IMG/VR virus record: IMGVR_UViG_3300036770_008686
Span: 1-64,000 of that record
Strand: one strand, 5' to 3'
DNA from: a virus
DNA length: 64,000 nucleotides
Part shown: in pieces, positions 1 through 8,086 of the stretch
How the letters are laid out: the number at the start of each line of letters is the position of its first letter
How positions within the stretch are numbered: the first letter of the stretch is position 1
Made by a program: the position numbers and the translations under genes
The notes under the pieces: generated by a model
The model's database searches: none
The model's input: only the letters and a program-made list of their open reading frames with translations
Told to the model about the DNA's origin: nothing

Positions 1-75
1 GTCACTCTGGCTACCGCCAGTAGTAGCAACGTTCACCCACGCATCAACAAAATCAACAGCACTAACACGAGCCAT
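1..75 (-). CDS. N-terminal fragment of predicted HTH DNA-binding protein
   Basis: The gene runs off the left edge; 25 codons are visible. The ATG follows a good ribosome site (AGGAGAA). The pattern F..W......TG..QSD matches the start of the HTH protein at 22106..22432 (FITIWIDAYKTGKNQSD), so this is probably a paralogue whose recognition helix lies outside the window. It is preceded by the GGTACG element, as are the other HTH genes here. Family assignment is inference from a short alignment. Confidence 0.6.
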   Translation of the reverse strand, partial: MARVSAVDFVDAWVNVATTGGSQSD

Positions 76-136
76 AGCCAGTTCTCCTAAATGCCTACCA
101 TTTTACCGCTCACAGTCGGCGGCGACAGACTGATAC

Positions 137-155
137 CGTACCCACCCTGTAAAGC
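137..155 (-). promoter_or_regulatory. GGTACG element upstream of the partial HTH gene
   Basis: On the minus strand this reads CTTTACAGGGTGGGTACGG, about 62 bases before the ATG at 75. It is a member of the recurrent TTTAAA-N10-13-GGTACG motif. Promoter function is inferred from repetition and position. Confidence 0.55.
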
Positions 156-170
156 GTTATATTTATTAGT

Positions 171-755
171 TTATTTTTGTGCCACAAAATATATGTAACG
201 ATTTTCTTTTCTTAGTCTAGCAGAAAGTTCTATGAAATTTCCACTTTCAATAATTTTAAACCCAATATTTTTCAATATATTTTCTAATTCAACTTGTGAA
301 AAACATTTTATAAAAGGTTTAGCGGCACAATCAACGCACTGATCTGATCTGGCTGATAGAAAAATAGTTTCGTTTAATTTTTCATAAAATTTATTTAAAA
401 CATTCATATAATCAGAACAAGAATGTAAGACTCTGTGGCTTATTATGTGATCAAAATTTTCTCCTGTATATTCTGTTATACTTCCTTGTATCTTTTTTTG
501 ATTTTTATAATTACTTAAAACAAAGAAGTTCTCTAAAGAATCTAGTGCAATATCACTTACATCATTATAATAAATAAAAGATTCACATTCTGACATTAAT
601 ATTTTGGATGCCCTTCCGCTTCCACATCCATGATCTAAAATTTTTTTATTAGCACCACACACAGAATGAATATAATTTTTTAAACAAATATCTAATTGAA
701 TTTCCTCGTGGTTGTAATTTTGTCTATATCTGTTTTCCCAGCGTATTTTGCTCAT
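171..755 (-). CDS. Class I SAM-dependent methyltransferase
   Basis: The 194-residue protein carries the SAM-binding motif I of Rossmann-type methyltransferases at about 38-50 (ILDHGCGSGRASKIL) and a second strand-like segment near residue 100 (FDHIISHRVLHS). The length fits a minimal class I methyltransferase without an added target-recognition domain. The substrate cannot be read. The start overlaps the end of the upstream gene by 32 bases, so the two are probably translated from one message. Confidence 0.75.
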   Translation of the reverse strand: MSKIRWENRYRQNYNHEEIQLDICLKNYIHSVCGANKKILDHGCGSGRASKILMSECESFIYYNDVSDIALDSLENFFVLSNYKNQKKIQGSITEYTGENFDHIISHRVLHSCSDYMNVLNKFYEKLNETIFLSARSDQCVDCAAKPFIKCFSQVELENILKNIGFKIIESGNFIELSARLRKENRYIYFVAQK

Positions 756-1638
756 TTTTATCCTTAAAATTTATTTTATTTAAAAAGTTTTTTAAATCGT
801 TGTTTTCTTCTAATGTTAGTTCTATCTTACAATTATTTAGGTCTGCATTTAATTTTTTTAAATTATCAATAAAAATTTTGGTAAACTCTTTCGGAGGCTG
901 ATAGTGACCACTTCTATCAGTTATAGAAACAATTTTTCCTTCCACACACTCCAGTTCTCCAGCAAATGCTGCCGGTTCTCCTTGAATTATGCTTGAGTGC
1001 TTAATTTCAGATGGGCAGAGCACAACACTGAATTTATCTTGTTTAACAATTCCTTTTCTAATTAAAAGTTCATTTCTATTACACTTTTCTATCTCTTTTG
1101 GATTGTAGTTTTCATAGAACTCAGATCTGCTAAAAATTGTTGTTTTTTCTGTTTCTATTCCATATTCCCATATTTCATTGTTGCTTTCCATCCATATACA
1201 ATCTTTTTCTTCTCCTTTTTTTGTTAATTTTCCACAACAAATAAAAACTTCTCTTTCTAAATCGGCAAATGACTTAGTTTTTTCTAAAAAACTTTTTATT
1301 CTTCTAGGGGCAGCGTATATTTTTCCGTCTCTATCCATTACTAATAAAAAACTTTTGTAGCCGTCTCCAAGAGCCCTGTTTTCTGCTCTTGTGTCTAGTA
1401 ATTCTTTTTTACTATTTAAAACCAACCCATTTTCTATGGTTATTTTATAGGTTTCTCTTTCTTCTTTGGATAAATAAACAGCACTGGGAACTGCTCTTCC
1501 AAACTTATTTACTTTTCTAAACAGCTCTTCTGGAAATCTGTTGGGCAAAACATAGAACTGATCTTCTCTTTTTTCTGAATTTAACTTCTTGCATAAACTA
1601 AACTGGATTGATTTTATTTTCTTGACTGAAAACTCCAT
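724..1638 (-). CDS. Unknown protein with SGHYQP motif
   Basis: I cannot assign a function to this 304-residue protein. An N-terminal part has VMDRDGKIYAAPR (about 100-112). The C-terminal half has H-S-S, GEPAAFAGELE and ITDRSGHYQPPKEF (about 238-251), a combination I associate with uncharacterised proteins of large phages and some bacterial effectors. No membrane segment is seen. It overlaps the downstream methyltransferase gene by 32 bases. A terminator lies just upstream, so it probably starts a new transcript. Confidence 0.6.
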   Translation of the reverse strand: MEFSVKKIKSIQFSLCKKLNSEKREDQFYVLPNRFPEELFRKVNKFGRAVPSAVYLSKEERETYKITIENGLVLNSKKELLDTRAENRALGDGYKSFLLVMDRDGKIYAAPRRIKSFLEKTKSFADLEREVFICCGKLTKKGEEKDCIWMESNNEIWEYGIETEKTTIFSRSEFYENYNPKEIEKCNRNELLIRKGIVKQDKFSVVLCPSEIKHSSIIQGEPAAFAGELECVEGKIVSITDRSGHYQPPKEFTKIFIDNLKKLNADLNNCKIELTLEENNDLKNFLNKINFKDKNEQNTLGKQI

Positions 1639-1676
1639 GTTTAGTTCCTTAATAATTTCCTAACAATATATATAAA

Positions 1677-1704
1677 AAAACCCTTGCTTTTCAGCAAGGG
1701 TTTT
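1677..1704 (-). terminator. Rho-independent terminator
   Basis: A 12-bp stem (AAAACCCTTGCT with AGCAAGGGTTTT, loop of 4) is followed on the minus strand by a U run. It lies directly after the stop of the 1735..3180 gene. Confidence 0.8.
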
Positions 1705-1734
1705 ACAGATTCAATTTAAATTAAATTTTGAGCT

Positions 1735-3180
1735 TTAATCTCTGTTCAATGCGACAGACCTATCCAGATAAGATCTGTATTTCTTGATAAACTCTTTTTC
1801 TTTTTCTTTAGGCTCAGAATTATTTTTTCCTTTCGCCTGAACAATAAGATTTTGCTTTATCTCTATAGTAATCAAACTTTGATTTATGTTGTTCTTTTTT
1901 CTAAGAAAAACAATGTTTGTTTCGTTGTTTGCCATTCTTTTGTAATAACTTGCAACACAATGCGAAAGGTTTTGGCCCTCATTTATAAGGTCTTTAACGT
2001 CTTTTGGCAAAACAACAACGTACTGGTCGTCTGAGTATTCGATACTACTATTTTTCATATCACTAATTACATTTTGAAACTTTTCATTAAGAATTTCATC
2101 TTCTTTAATTTTATAGTTCTTTTGAGTGATGTTGTGAAGTGTTGAAAGATACCTTGGATATTTTTCATACTCTTTGTTCATTTCAACATTCATGTTTGCA
2201 TAATCAAAAAGCAATTGCAAGGCTCCATTAGAATCACTCCAGCGATTCGAAAAACCCAAATCTAGCCCTTGATTATAAACATCTCTATACAAATAGTCCA
2301 TTAGTCGAGTGGACTCATAACCCATTTCAATAAGCTTATTAATAAGCTTTACTTGAGAAGAAGTAATGGCCGCTCTATAGTTTTCAAAAACGTATTTAAA
2401 TTGATTCCTTAGATCATTTTTTACACAAGCAATATAGCCACCGATATGATCTATCAAAGTTTCGTCTTCAAAATAATTTTCACTCAACCTTTGGTTGCAA
2501 TTATCAAAAAACCAACTATCAAGTTTGGTCTTTTTGAAGTTTAAGTAAATAGCGTCATCATTGTAAGGAGAAGGCTTTGATCTGCTTGCCAATATAGAAC
2601 TAAGTGAATTCTCAAGCAAACCATCATAAAACTTAATAAGATCATCATTAGAAAGACTTTGTATATGAGCGATCTTACTAAAGCTTTCAATTGAATCAAA
2701 AAACAACTTATCGGAATTCAATACATGAATCTTGCATCTCTTTTTTTGCTTTCGATTATCTATCCATCCACCCTTTTTATGCTTTTGATTGGCCCAAATA
2801 TCTATAAGTCTAAAGAAGGTCTTAATCCAAGGAACCTCTGCTTTATTGGCCAATTCAAGCCAGAAAGTATCTCTTTCATAATAGCCAATTTTAACCATCT
2901 TATTTTCGATGTTAAGCTTGGTCTTGGAGAGAGCAGTTTCGCTAACCTTTGAGCCATTGCTCTTAACCACGGTCTTAGATGGCAAATCATAAAAAAATTC
3001 GCCATCGTTAAACTTAAAGGAGATTTGCTTCTTATCTCCAGATTCAGAAATTTCTACAAGATTATTAAAACAACTTTTTGTGCTTTTCTTGTTTATGCTA
3101 TTGATAAGGTCTGTGACTGAGAATCCTTCCTCAAGATTGATTTCAGCAATAACATTGCCATTTTCATCTTTAATTTTCAT
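1735..3180 (-). CDS. PcfJ-like protein
   Basis: The C-terminal block from about residue 398 (EGQNLSHCVASYYKRM, then TNIVFLRKK, ITIEIKQN, VQAKGKNN) matches the conserved core of the PcfJ family: a Cys in an H-C-V-x-S-Y signature followed by strands ending in a K-G-x-x-N turn. PcfJ proteins are named from a conjugative plasmid and are common in mobile elements; their biochemical role is not known. The first 390 residues are not recognised. The gene has its own downstream terminator. Confidence 0.65.
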   Translation of the reverse strand: MKIKDENGNVIAEINLEEGFSVTDLINSINKKSTKSCFNNLVEISESGDKKQISFKFNDGEFFYDLPSKTVVKSNGSKVSETALSKTKLNIENKMVKIGYYERDTFWLELANKAEVPWIKTFFRLIDIWANQKHKKGGWIDNRKQKKRCKIHVLNSDKLFFDSIESFSKIAHIQSLSNDDLIKFYDGLLENSLSSILASRSKPSPYNDDAIYLNFKKTKLDSWFFDNCNQRLSENYFEDETLIDHIGGYIACVKNDLRNQFKYVFENYRAAITSSQVKLINKLIEMGYESTRLMDYLYRDVYNQGLDLGFSNRWSDSNGALQLLFDYANMNVEMNKEYEKYPRYLSTLHNITQKNYKIKEDEILNEKFQNVISDMKNSSIEYSDDQYVVVLPKDVKDLINEGQNLSHCVASYYKRMANNETNIVFLRKKNNINQSLITIEIKQNLIVQAKGKNNSEPKEKEKEFIKKYRSYLDRSVALNRD

Positions 3181-3270
3181 ATATAAAAGACCTCAATTAT
3201 GTGTGCCATATAATAGTGGACGAAAAAAGTCTAAATAAATTTATCAAAACATAAAGGAAAATATTCTAAT

Positions 3271-3387
3271 ATGAACTGTTGTGATAATCTCCGTATTGTT
3301 TGTCCTAATTGTGATTGTCAACTGCCGACATATAAGGCAAAAAATAAAGGAAATAGTTCTAGGAAATATTTTATAGTTCAAAAATAG
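3271..3387 (+). pseudogene. C-terminal remnant of an HNH homing endonuclease
   Basis: This 38-codon plus-strand ORF, with DNLRIVCPNCDC then YKAKNKG, matches the end of the HNH protein at 39883..40482 (DNLRMICSNCDA then YKNKNKG). The catalytic HNH residues that should precede DNL are absent, so this is the tail of a deleted gene. It has an in-frame ATG after AAAGGAAA, so a short peptide may still be made. Its stop codon abuts the 3' end of the minus-strand tRNA gene next to it. Confidence 0.65.
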
Positions 3388-3457
3388 AGCGTGAGGGAAT
3401 CGAACCCACTTCTGTAGTTAATAAGACTACGGTCTTTTACCATTAGACGAACGCTCC
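3385..3457 (-). tRNA. tRNA-Ile (anticodon UAU), possibly degenerate
   Basis: A 73-nt cloverleaf folds with acceptor GGAGCGT/ACGCTCT (G1-U72 wobble), D-stem GTCT/AGAC, anticodon stem GTAGT/ACTAC and loop CTTATTA, giving anticodon UAU for codon AUA. Two features are weak: position 37 is U instead of a purine, and the T-stem (GTGGG/CCCTC) has one mismatch. CCA is not encoded. It may be a decaying or unusual tRNA. Confidence 0.6.
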
Positions 3458-3467
3458 AACCAGGGCA

Positions 3468-3491
3468 CGTACCCACCCAGCAACTTTTAAT
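3468..3491 (-). promoter_or_regulatory. GGTACG element upstream of tRNA-Ile
   Basis: The minus strand reads ATTAAA, 12 bases, GGTACG, ending 10 bases before the first base of the tRNA. The short distance suggests that transcription starts at or just after the GGTACG box. It is one of the recurrent elements. Confidence 0.55.
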
Positions 3492-3573
3492 TTTTTTCTT
3501 CATTGGAAGCCAAATATTCGACCCCATTTATAAGAATTTCACATGCTAAAATGTAAATCAGAAAAGCATCCAT
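3487..3573 (-). CDS. Small unknown protein (28 residues)
   Basis: A short ORF (MDAFLIYILACEILINGVEY...) begins at an ATG directly after the stop codon of the 3574..4077 gene and ends at the GGTACG element. Its first half is hydrophobic. Support is positional only. Confidence 0.4.
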   Translation of the reverse strand: MDAFLIYILACEILINGVEYLASNEEKN

Positions 3574-4077
3574 TTAATTCCAGGGCCCATGATGTTTATG
3601 TTTTAAACAACTTATCATAGATTGCTCTACAGTGTATTTTGTGATATTGCTTGGCTTAAACAATTCATAAAACTCTTTCTTGGGTAAACTATTTTTGGCG
3701 ACACTCATCTGCCAATCGTAAACTCTTTCTTCGCCTCTGAATTTTGACTCAACCCATGCGTGTAAATATCTTTTTGGATTGGAAGATAGAGGTTCTTCGA
3801 CTTCTCCATGACAAACAAAAATATCTTTTTCGTCAACAACACCGTCATTTAAAATTTCCATGGCCAAATTGTTAGCATAAGGAAAACACTTTCCCATTGC
3901 AATAACTTCTTGTTCTGTTAGCCATTTACTAAAATTTTCAAGATATTTTCCGCCTCTGTTTTTTCTTTTGCAATAATTTTTTTGGCTAAATCCTTTGGGA
4001 TTTTCACAATTTATGCTTTTTTTGTATTTCACACTCCATCTAGACTTGTGATTTTTTCTTGGCTTATTGTAACTCAT
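3574..4077 (-). CDS. Unknown protein with possible Cys-His-Asp papain-like triad
   Basis: The 167-residue protein has a basic N-terminus (about 1-45) and then GKCFPYANN (C64), RYLHAWVE (H106) and VYDWQ (D121). A Cys, a His in HAWVE and an Asp in YDW in this order is the pattern of transglutaminase-like/papain-fold proteins, so a hydrolase or transferase is possible. This is inference from three short motifs. The start overlaps the end of the upstream gene by 4 bases. Confidence 0.5.
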   Translation of the reverse strand: MSYNKPRKNHKSRWSVKYKKSINCENPKGFSQKNYCKRKNRGGKYLENFSKWLTEQEVIAMGKCFPYANNLAMEILNDGVVDEKDIFVCHGEVEEPLSSNPKRYLHAWVESKFRGEERVYDWQMSVAKNSLPKKEFYELFKPSNITKYTVEQSMISCLKHKHHGPWN

Positions 4078-4445
4078 TTTTTATGCTTGTAGTCTAGGTG
4101 GTGATAAACGTCATCCAAATACTCGCCAGCTAAATTTAATTTTGATTTAACCCAATCTTTTAATTCACCAACATTGTCTATTAACTCTTCAAGCTCTTCT
4201 GCTTTATCTTTGATGCTTCTTAGATTTCCAATAGACATTTTGTTTTTTTGTTCTTCTGTTTTGTAATATTTAACATAATCTAATACTATGTTTAAATAAT
4301 CTTCTGCGTGGGTTAGTTTTGCTTTAACCCAATCCTCTAATTCTTGATCCTCTATCATTTTTATTAGTTTTTCACTATAGGTTATAATTTTGTGAAGATC
4401 ATTTTTACTGTGATTTAAGCTTTCTAAATATTTTTTAAATTTCAT
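4074..4445 (-). CDS. Two-repeat helical phage protein
   Basis: The 123-residue protein contains the same motif twice: ELEDWVKAKLTHAEDYLN (about 36-53) and ELKDWVKSKLNLAGEYLD (about 97-114), each followed by a tyrosine-rich helix end. W-x-x-x-K-I/L-x-x-A-x-x-Y-L repeats are widespread in large phages without known function. The N-terminus MKFKKYLESL resembles the MxFxxWL leader of other genes in this window. A TATAAATA string lies 10 bases before the start. Confidence 0.55.
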   Translation of the reverse strand: MKFKKYLESLNHSKNDLHKIITYSEKLIKMIEDQELEDWVKAKLTHAEDYLNIVLDYVKYYKTEEQKNKMSIGNLRSIKDKAEELEELIDNVGELKDWVKSKLNLAGEYLDDVYHHLDYKHKK

Positions 4446-4469
4446 TTTTACCTCGTATTTATATATTGT

Positions 4470-4931
4470 TTATTTTATCAAAATCATATACTTAGCTGGC
4501 AAACCACAATAATTTAGCTCAAAAAACTCTCTAAATCCAAAAGTTTCCCAAAAGCTTTTTGAGCCCATAACGGAAGTTAAACAATAAACACTATTCCCAT
4601 TATTCAATACTGTTTTTACCAGCTGTTTAGCCGCACCTTTGCTCCTAAACTCTTTTTGCACACAAACATCATGTATATACCAACAATTAGTGTTATCTTG
4701 TTTTTCGTGAAAACAATTAATTGGAAAAGATTTTCCAACAAAATACGGAAAACTAATTATATAACCTATTACGCCATCCAAATCGGCCACAAAACAACTT
4801 TCATAATTGTTTTTTATTTTACTAATAAAACTTTCTTCTCCTTCGTAATATTCTTCTGCGTAATTTTTTGTTCCTAAATCACAAACTTCACTATAATCTT
4901 CTGGGTTTATATGTCTTATTTTAACTCTCAT
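4470..4931 (-). CDS. GNAT-family N-acetyltransferase
   Basis: The 153-residue length is typical of GCN5-related acetyltransferases. The acetyl-CoA binding motif A is visible at about 88-104 (DVCVQKEFRSKGAAKQL, with the R-x-x-G-x-A turn), followed by SKSFWETFGFREF, the usual fold-closing motif B. The substrate is unknown. The start codon lies inside one arm of a 20-bp perfect inverted repeat, which could hide the start in a hairpin or serve as an operator. Confidence 0.75.
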   Translation of the reverse strand: MRVKIRHINPEDYSEVCDLGTKNYAEEYYEGEESFISKIKNNYESCFVADLDGVIGYIISFPYFVGKSFPINCFHEKQDNTNCWYIHDVCVQKEFRSKGAAKQLVKTVLNNGNSVYCLTSVMGSKSFWETFGFREFFELNYCGLPAKYMILIK

Positions 4932-4969
4932 AAATATTAATTTCTATGATTAATATTTATGAGAGTTAA
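4921..4969. repeat. 20-bp perfect inverted repeat at a divergent start region
   Basis: Arms 4921-4940 and 4950-4969 (TTAACTCTCATAAATATTAA and its complement) are separated by 9 bases. The left arm contains the start codon of the GNAT gene; the right arm lies 34 bases before the plus-strand gene at 5003. It could be an operator for both or an mRNA hairpin. Confidence 0.8.
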
Positions 4970-5002
4970 GTATAAATATTTATAAGAAGAAAGGATTCTC
5001 TT

Positions 5003-5194
5003 ATGAAAAGAATGCTATTTATAATGGCGAGAACTATAGACTACAGAATAGGCCTAAGAAATGACGATAAGCCTGACCTGCCTTTATTAACGTTTGAAGA
5101 AGCTTTAATAAGCTTTAGTTTAAAATTAACTATAATGTTAATAAATTTAATAACATGTTTATTTGTTATAGCAAACGTCATACATCATTGGTAA
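5003..5194 (+). CDS. Small membrane protein, unknown
   Basis: A plus-strand ORF of 63 codons has a good ribosome site (AAAGGA, 8 bases before ATG). Residues about 32-58 are hydrophobic (ISFSLKLTIMLINLITCLFV), consistent with one membrane span. It overlaps the end of the minus-strand methyltransferase-like gene tail-to-tail by 17 bases. Support is the ribosome site and composition; no family is recognised. Confidence 0.5.
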   Translation: MKRMLFIMARTIDYRIGLRNDDKPDLPLLTFEEALISFSLKLTIMLINLITCLFVIANVIHHW

Positions 5195-5930
5195 TCTCAC
5201 AATCTTGTTCTGATTCCCAAAAAAAAGTTTCGCCTCTATATTTTTTATCTATTTCTCTATTGTGTTTCTTTTGATAAACGCCTAAGTAGTCGTGTATTCC
5301 CATGAAATTAGGCAAGTTTTGTTCTGCTAGTAGTTGAAAATTTTTATTTAAACACATGTGAAAACTCAAATCACCTGTACACCCACCGTCTCCTTCTCCA
5401 ATATAGAAGACTTTTGTGTCTATGGGCAAGCACTCTAATATTTCTGTTGCAACACAGCTTTGATATGGAGGCCAACTTAAAAATATATCTCCTTTTATTC
5501 TTTTTTTACTCATATCATAAGCTATTTTTATTGCATTTTTTCTTCTTATTTTAATTTTTTTAATTTTTTCATTACTTTTTTCAACTAGCCTATGATAGCT
5601 ATTTTTACTTAATATTTTGTGAATGTCGGATGCTCTAACATCAACCCCAGCCCTTTTTAAGATTCTTGCCCAGTAACCAGTACCAGCCATGACATCATAA
5701 AGCGGACCACAAGTAAACTTTTTAACAAGATCAACCGCTTCTTTACAGGGTATGCTCCAGCCAAAAAATTTTGTAAATTTGTCTCTAACAGAAAAAAGAG
5801 ATAGATAAAGATCTAAATCTGTGTTACTGTTTCTCTTATTAAGCAGATTACATATTTCAATCCTTGACATTTCGCCAAAGTTTTCTGCTAGTTTGGTGAA
5901 TCTATCGCTATCTAATTCTAGGTCATTCAT
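5178..5930 (-). CDS. SAM-methyltransferase-fold protein
   Basis: From the ATG at 5930 the product is 250 residues. It has a glycine-rich SAM motif YDVMAGTGYWARIL (about 78-91), an acidic strand end DVRASD and DIFLSWPPYQS, which sits where N6-adenine or protein methyltransferases carry the NPPY motif. The target is not evident. I chose 5930 over the longer frame at 5948 because it overlaps the upstream stop codon as GATGAATGA, the coupling style used throughout this region. Confidence 0.6.
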   Translation of the reverse strand: MNDLELDSDRFTKLAENFGEMSRIEICNLLNKRNSNTDLDLYLSLFSVRDKFTKFFGWSIPCKEAVDLVKKFTCGPLYDVMAGTGYWARILKRAGVDVRASDIHKILSKNSYHRLVEKSNEKIKKIKIRRKNAIKIAYDMSKKRIKGDIFLSWPPYQSCVATEILECLPIDTKVFYIGEGDGGCTGDLSFHMCLNKNFQLLAEQNLPNFMGIHDYLGVYQKKHNREIDKKYRGETFFWESEQDCEITNDV

Positions 5931-7710
5931 CAGATAGTATCTTGTCACTATACTTTTTTAAGAAATAAACAATTAGCTTGTTAATAAATTTGTAAGGTTT
6001 GTTTTCTATTTTATATTTATTTCCAACTTTTGTAAACTTAATAGAAAGTCTTTCTTGCATTCTATCTAAGTCTATTTTATTTATAGCATCTTTTCCCATG
6101 GCATTGGCAAGTCCAGCTAAATTTTTCTTAGCCAAGCCTGAAGGTTCATTATTTTCAAAATTGTTTAAAGGACTGCTAGAGTGTATTTGATTTATAACAA
6201 AATCAAAAATAGTGTATGCTTCTGGCGGTCCCACTTCTATTTTAGAGGTTAATAATTCTACTATTTTAAAAATATTAGGAGTTTTCAAAGTTTGAGTTGA
6301 AAAAGCTGAATCTCCGTGCTTCATTTGAGAATTCAGTATTTTTCTTATATTAATTTTTCTTATCTGCGTTTTTGTTAAGTTACCGACAGAAGTTAGTTCT
6401 TGTTTGGTTACACTAGCGTTTAGGTGATCATTTACTAAATCTTCAAATCTTTTCTTAGACACCTTTTTAAGAATCTCGTGTATCCAAGGTGAGTATAACG
6501 ATATTCTAGTTCCTATTATTAGTTGCTCGTTGCTTACAAGTTCATATTCTTTTTCTGAAAACTTTTCCGAAATTTCTTTGTCCCAAATGTAAGAACCTGA
6601 CTTTTTTATTAATTTTCTTTTTTCATATTCTTCTAGATTTTTAAAGTTTTCATCTTGAATTAAAGATAAACACGAATTAGAGCTTATTTTATTTTTATCA
6701 TTAGTGTCACTGTTTTTATACTCTTCAATACTTTCAAAAAATAAATCAAAATTATAGCAACTAATTTCTTTTTTTACATATTTATTAAGAAATCTTTTTT
6801 CTTTGTATTTAATTTCTTTAACAACTTCATCATCAACATCCATAAACTGTGCAGATGAACTGCCTGCTCGCCCAGCACTTTCACAACCAACAAACTGATA
6901 CTTGGGCTTTCCGCCTTCTTCAAGTATGTAAATATCATTATTTAAGTAGTAATGATCATAAGAACCAGTAGGGTTGGCAGTACACCAACTTGTTGTTTTT
7001 CCATATTTACACAACAATCTTTTTCTACTTTCAACTTTATTTTTTTTCTCTTCAATAAAGTCTGGGTGAATTCCTAGTTGGGGTAAAAATATTAGTTGAT
7101 AATCGCCCTCTTTTGCTATGAATCTTATAAGATCTTTGTCTTTCTCTAAAGTATCACCCTCTTTTTGAAGCTTTCTTTTTTTTCTGTTGCTTATCTCTTG
7201 TTGTTTAAGTAGATATTCTTTTACAAACTTATCTGCACTCAATCCTATTCTAAACCAACCTTCTTGTCCTATTTGACTTTTAGGTAGCTCACCGCTACTT
7301 ATTCTATTTTTAGTTACTTCTATAGCTAAATCTAGATCTTCTTCGTGGAATACTTTAACAACTAAATAACCAAGGCTAAAACTTAGCCAATTAATATTTT
7401 CTAACTTCTTGCCAGAAAGAACTTTTATTATTATTTTTTTATATCGACTTAAATTATTGTCAAAACTCTTTAAAATTTGATCTTCAAGAAGTTTCGTATA
7501 CTCCTTACTACCCCATCTACGTTGAATGTCGGCAGACACTCCTGTAATGAACGAAGTATTATTGAAGTGGTTTGACGAATTGCCGAAAAAACCGGCATAA
7601 TTCATTGAATTTAAATCTTTAATATTGGCGTGTCTAACTATACTAGTCACCCAATCATTAAAGTTGTTATTTATATTTTCGGATAGCAATAACCATTGGG
7701 CAAAACTCAT
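5923..7710 (-). CDS. 595-residue unknown phage protein with WCTA/QFMD block
   Basis: The central block SWCTANPTGSYDHYY, IYILEEGGKPKYQFVG and SSSAQFMDVDDEVV (about 240-293) is a conserved signature of uncharacterised phage proteins. The N-terminus MSFAQWLLLSEN fits the MxFxxWLxxxE leader shared by several unrelated proteins here. The rest is charged and probably helical. No catalytic motif is recognised. It is the first gene of a short run ending with the methyltransferase-like gene. Confidence 0.6.
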   Translation of the reverse strand: MSFAQWLLLSENINNNFNDWVTSIVRHANIKDLNSMNYAGFFGNSSNHFNNTSFITGVSADIQRRWGSKEYTKLLEDQILKSFDNNLSRYKKIIIKVLSGKKLENINWLSFSLGYLVVKVFHEEDLDLAIEVTKNRISSGELPKSQIGQEGWFRIGLSADKFVKEYLLKQQEISNRKKRKLQKEGDTLEKDKDLIRFIAKEGDYQLIFLPQLGIHPDFIEEKKNKVESRKRLLCKYGKTTSWCTANPTGSYDHYYLNNDIYILEEGGKPKYQFVGCESAGRAGSSSAQFMDVDDEVVKEIKYKEKRFLNKYVKKEISCYNFDLFFESIEEYKNSDTNDKNKISSNSCLSLIQDENFKNLEEYEKRKLIKKSGSYIWDKEISEKFSEKEYELVSNEQLIIGTRISLYSPWIHEILKKVSKKRFEDLVNDHLNASVTKQELTSVGNLTKTQIRKINIRKILNSQMKHGDSAFSTQTLKTPNIFKIVELLTSKIEVGPPEAYTIFDFVINQIHSSSPLNNFENNEPSGLAKKNLAGLANAMGKDAINKIDLDRMQERLSIKFTKVGNKYKIENKPYKFINKLIVYFLKKYSDKILSDE

Positions 7711-7737
7711 ACAATATATAATGTTTTTAGTTTATTT

Positions 7738-8070
7738 TTAAAATCCATAATATTCTTTGTAATACTCTAAAATCTCAGGTTTAAACTCTTTTATATATCT
7801 TAATATTAATTCATAATAATTGTTTTCAATCGTCTCAAGACAACATCCACCGGCATATTTTGGCCAATGCTCTGTTTCACCGAACTCATCCAAGATAGAT
7901 ATTATTCTGCCGATGTATAAGTTGAGTTGGTCTTTTTTTGAAAACTCAAATCTATTAGGCCCCAAACTATTTCCAGGATGGTTTATTGGGAAAAGTTTCT
8001 CCAAATTTGAAATTTCAGAAAGTTTTTCTTTTTCTGTTAAGTTCTTAAAAACATTTAATTCGTTATTCAT
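7738..8070 (-). CDS. Unknown protein (110 residues)
   Basis: A longer frame begins at 8172, but its first 34 codons overlap the preceding gene. The internal ATG at 8070 (MNNELNVFKNL), 17 bases after that gene's stop, is the better start. A HWPKYAGGCC segment and an aromatic C-terminus (YYKEYYGF) stand out. No family is recognised. Confidence 0.55.
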   Translation of the reverse strand: MNNELNVFKNLTEKEKLSEISNLEKLFPINHPGNSLGPNRFEFSKKDQLNLYIGRIISILDEFGETEHWPKYAGGCCLETIENNYYELILRYIKEFKPEILEYYKEYYGF

Positions 8071-8086
8071 AGTATATAATTCTTTC

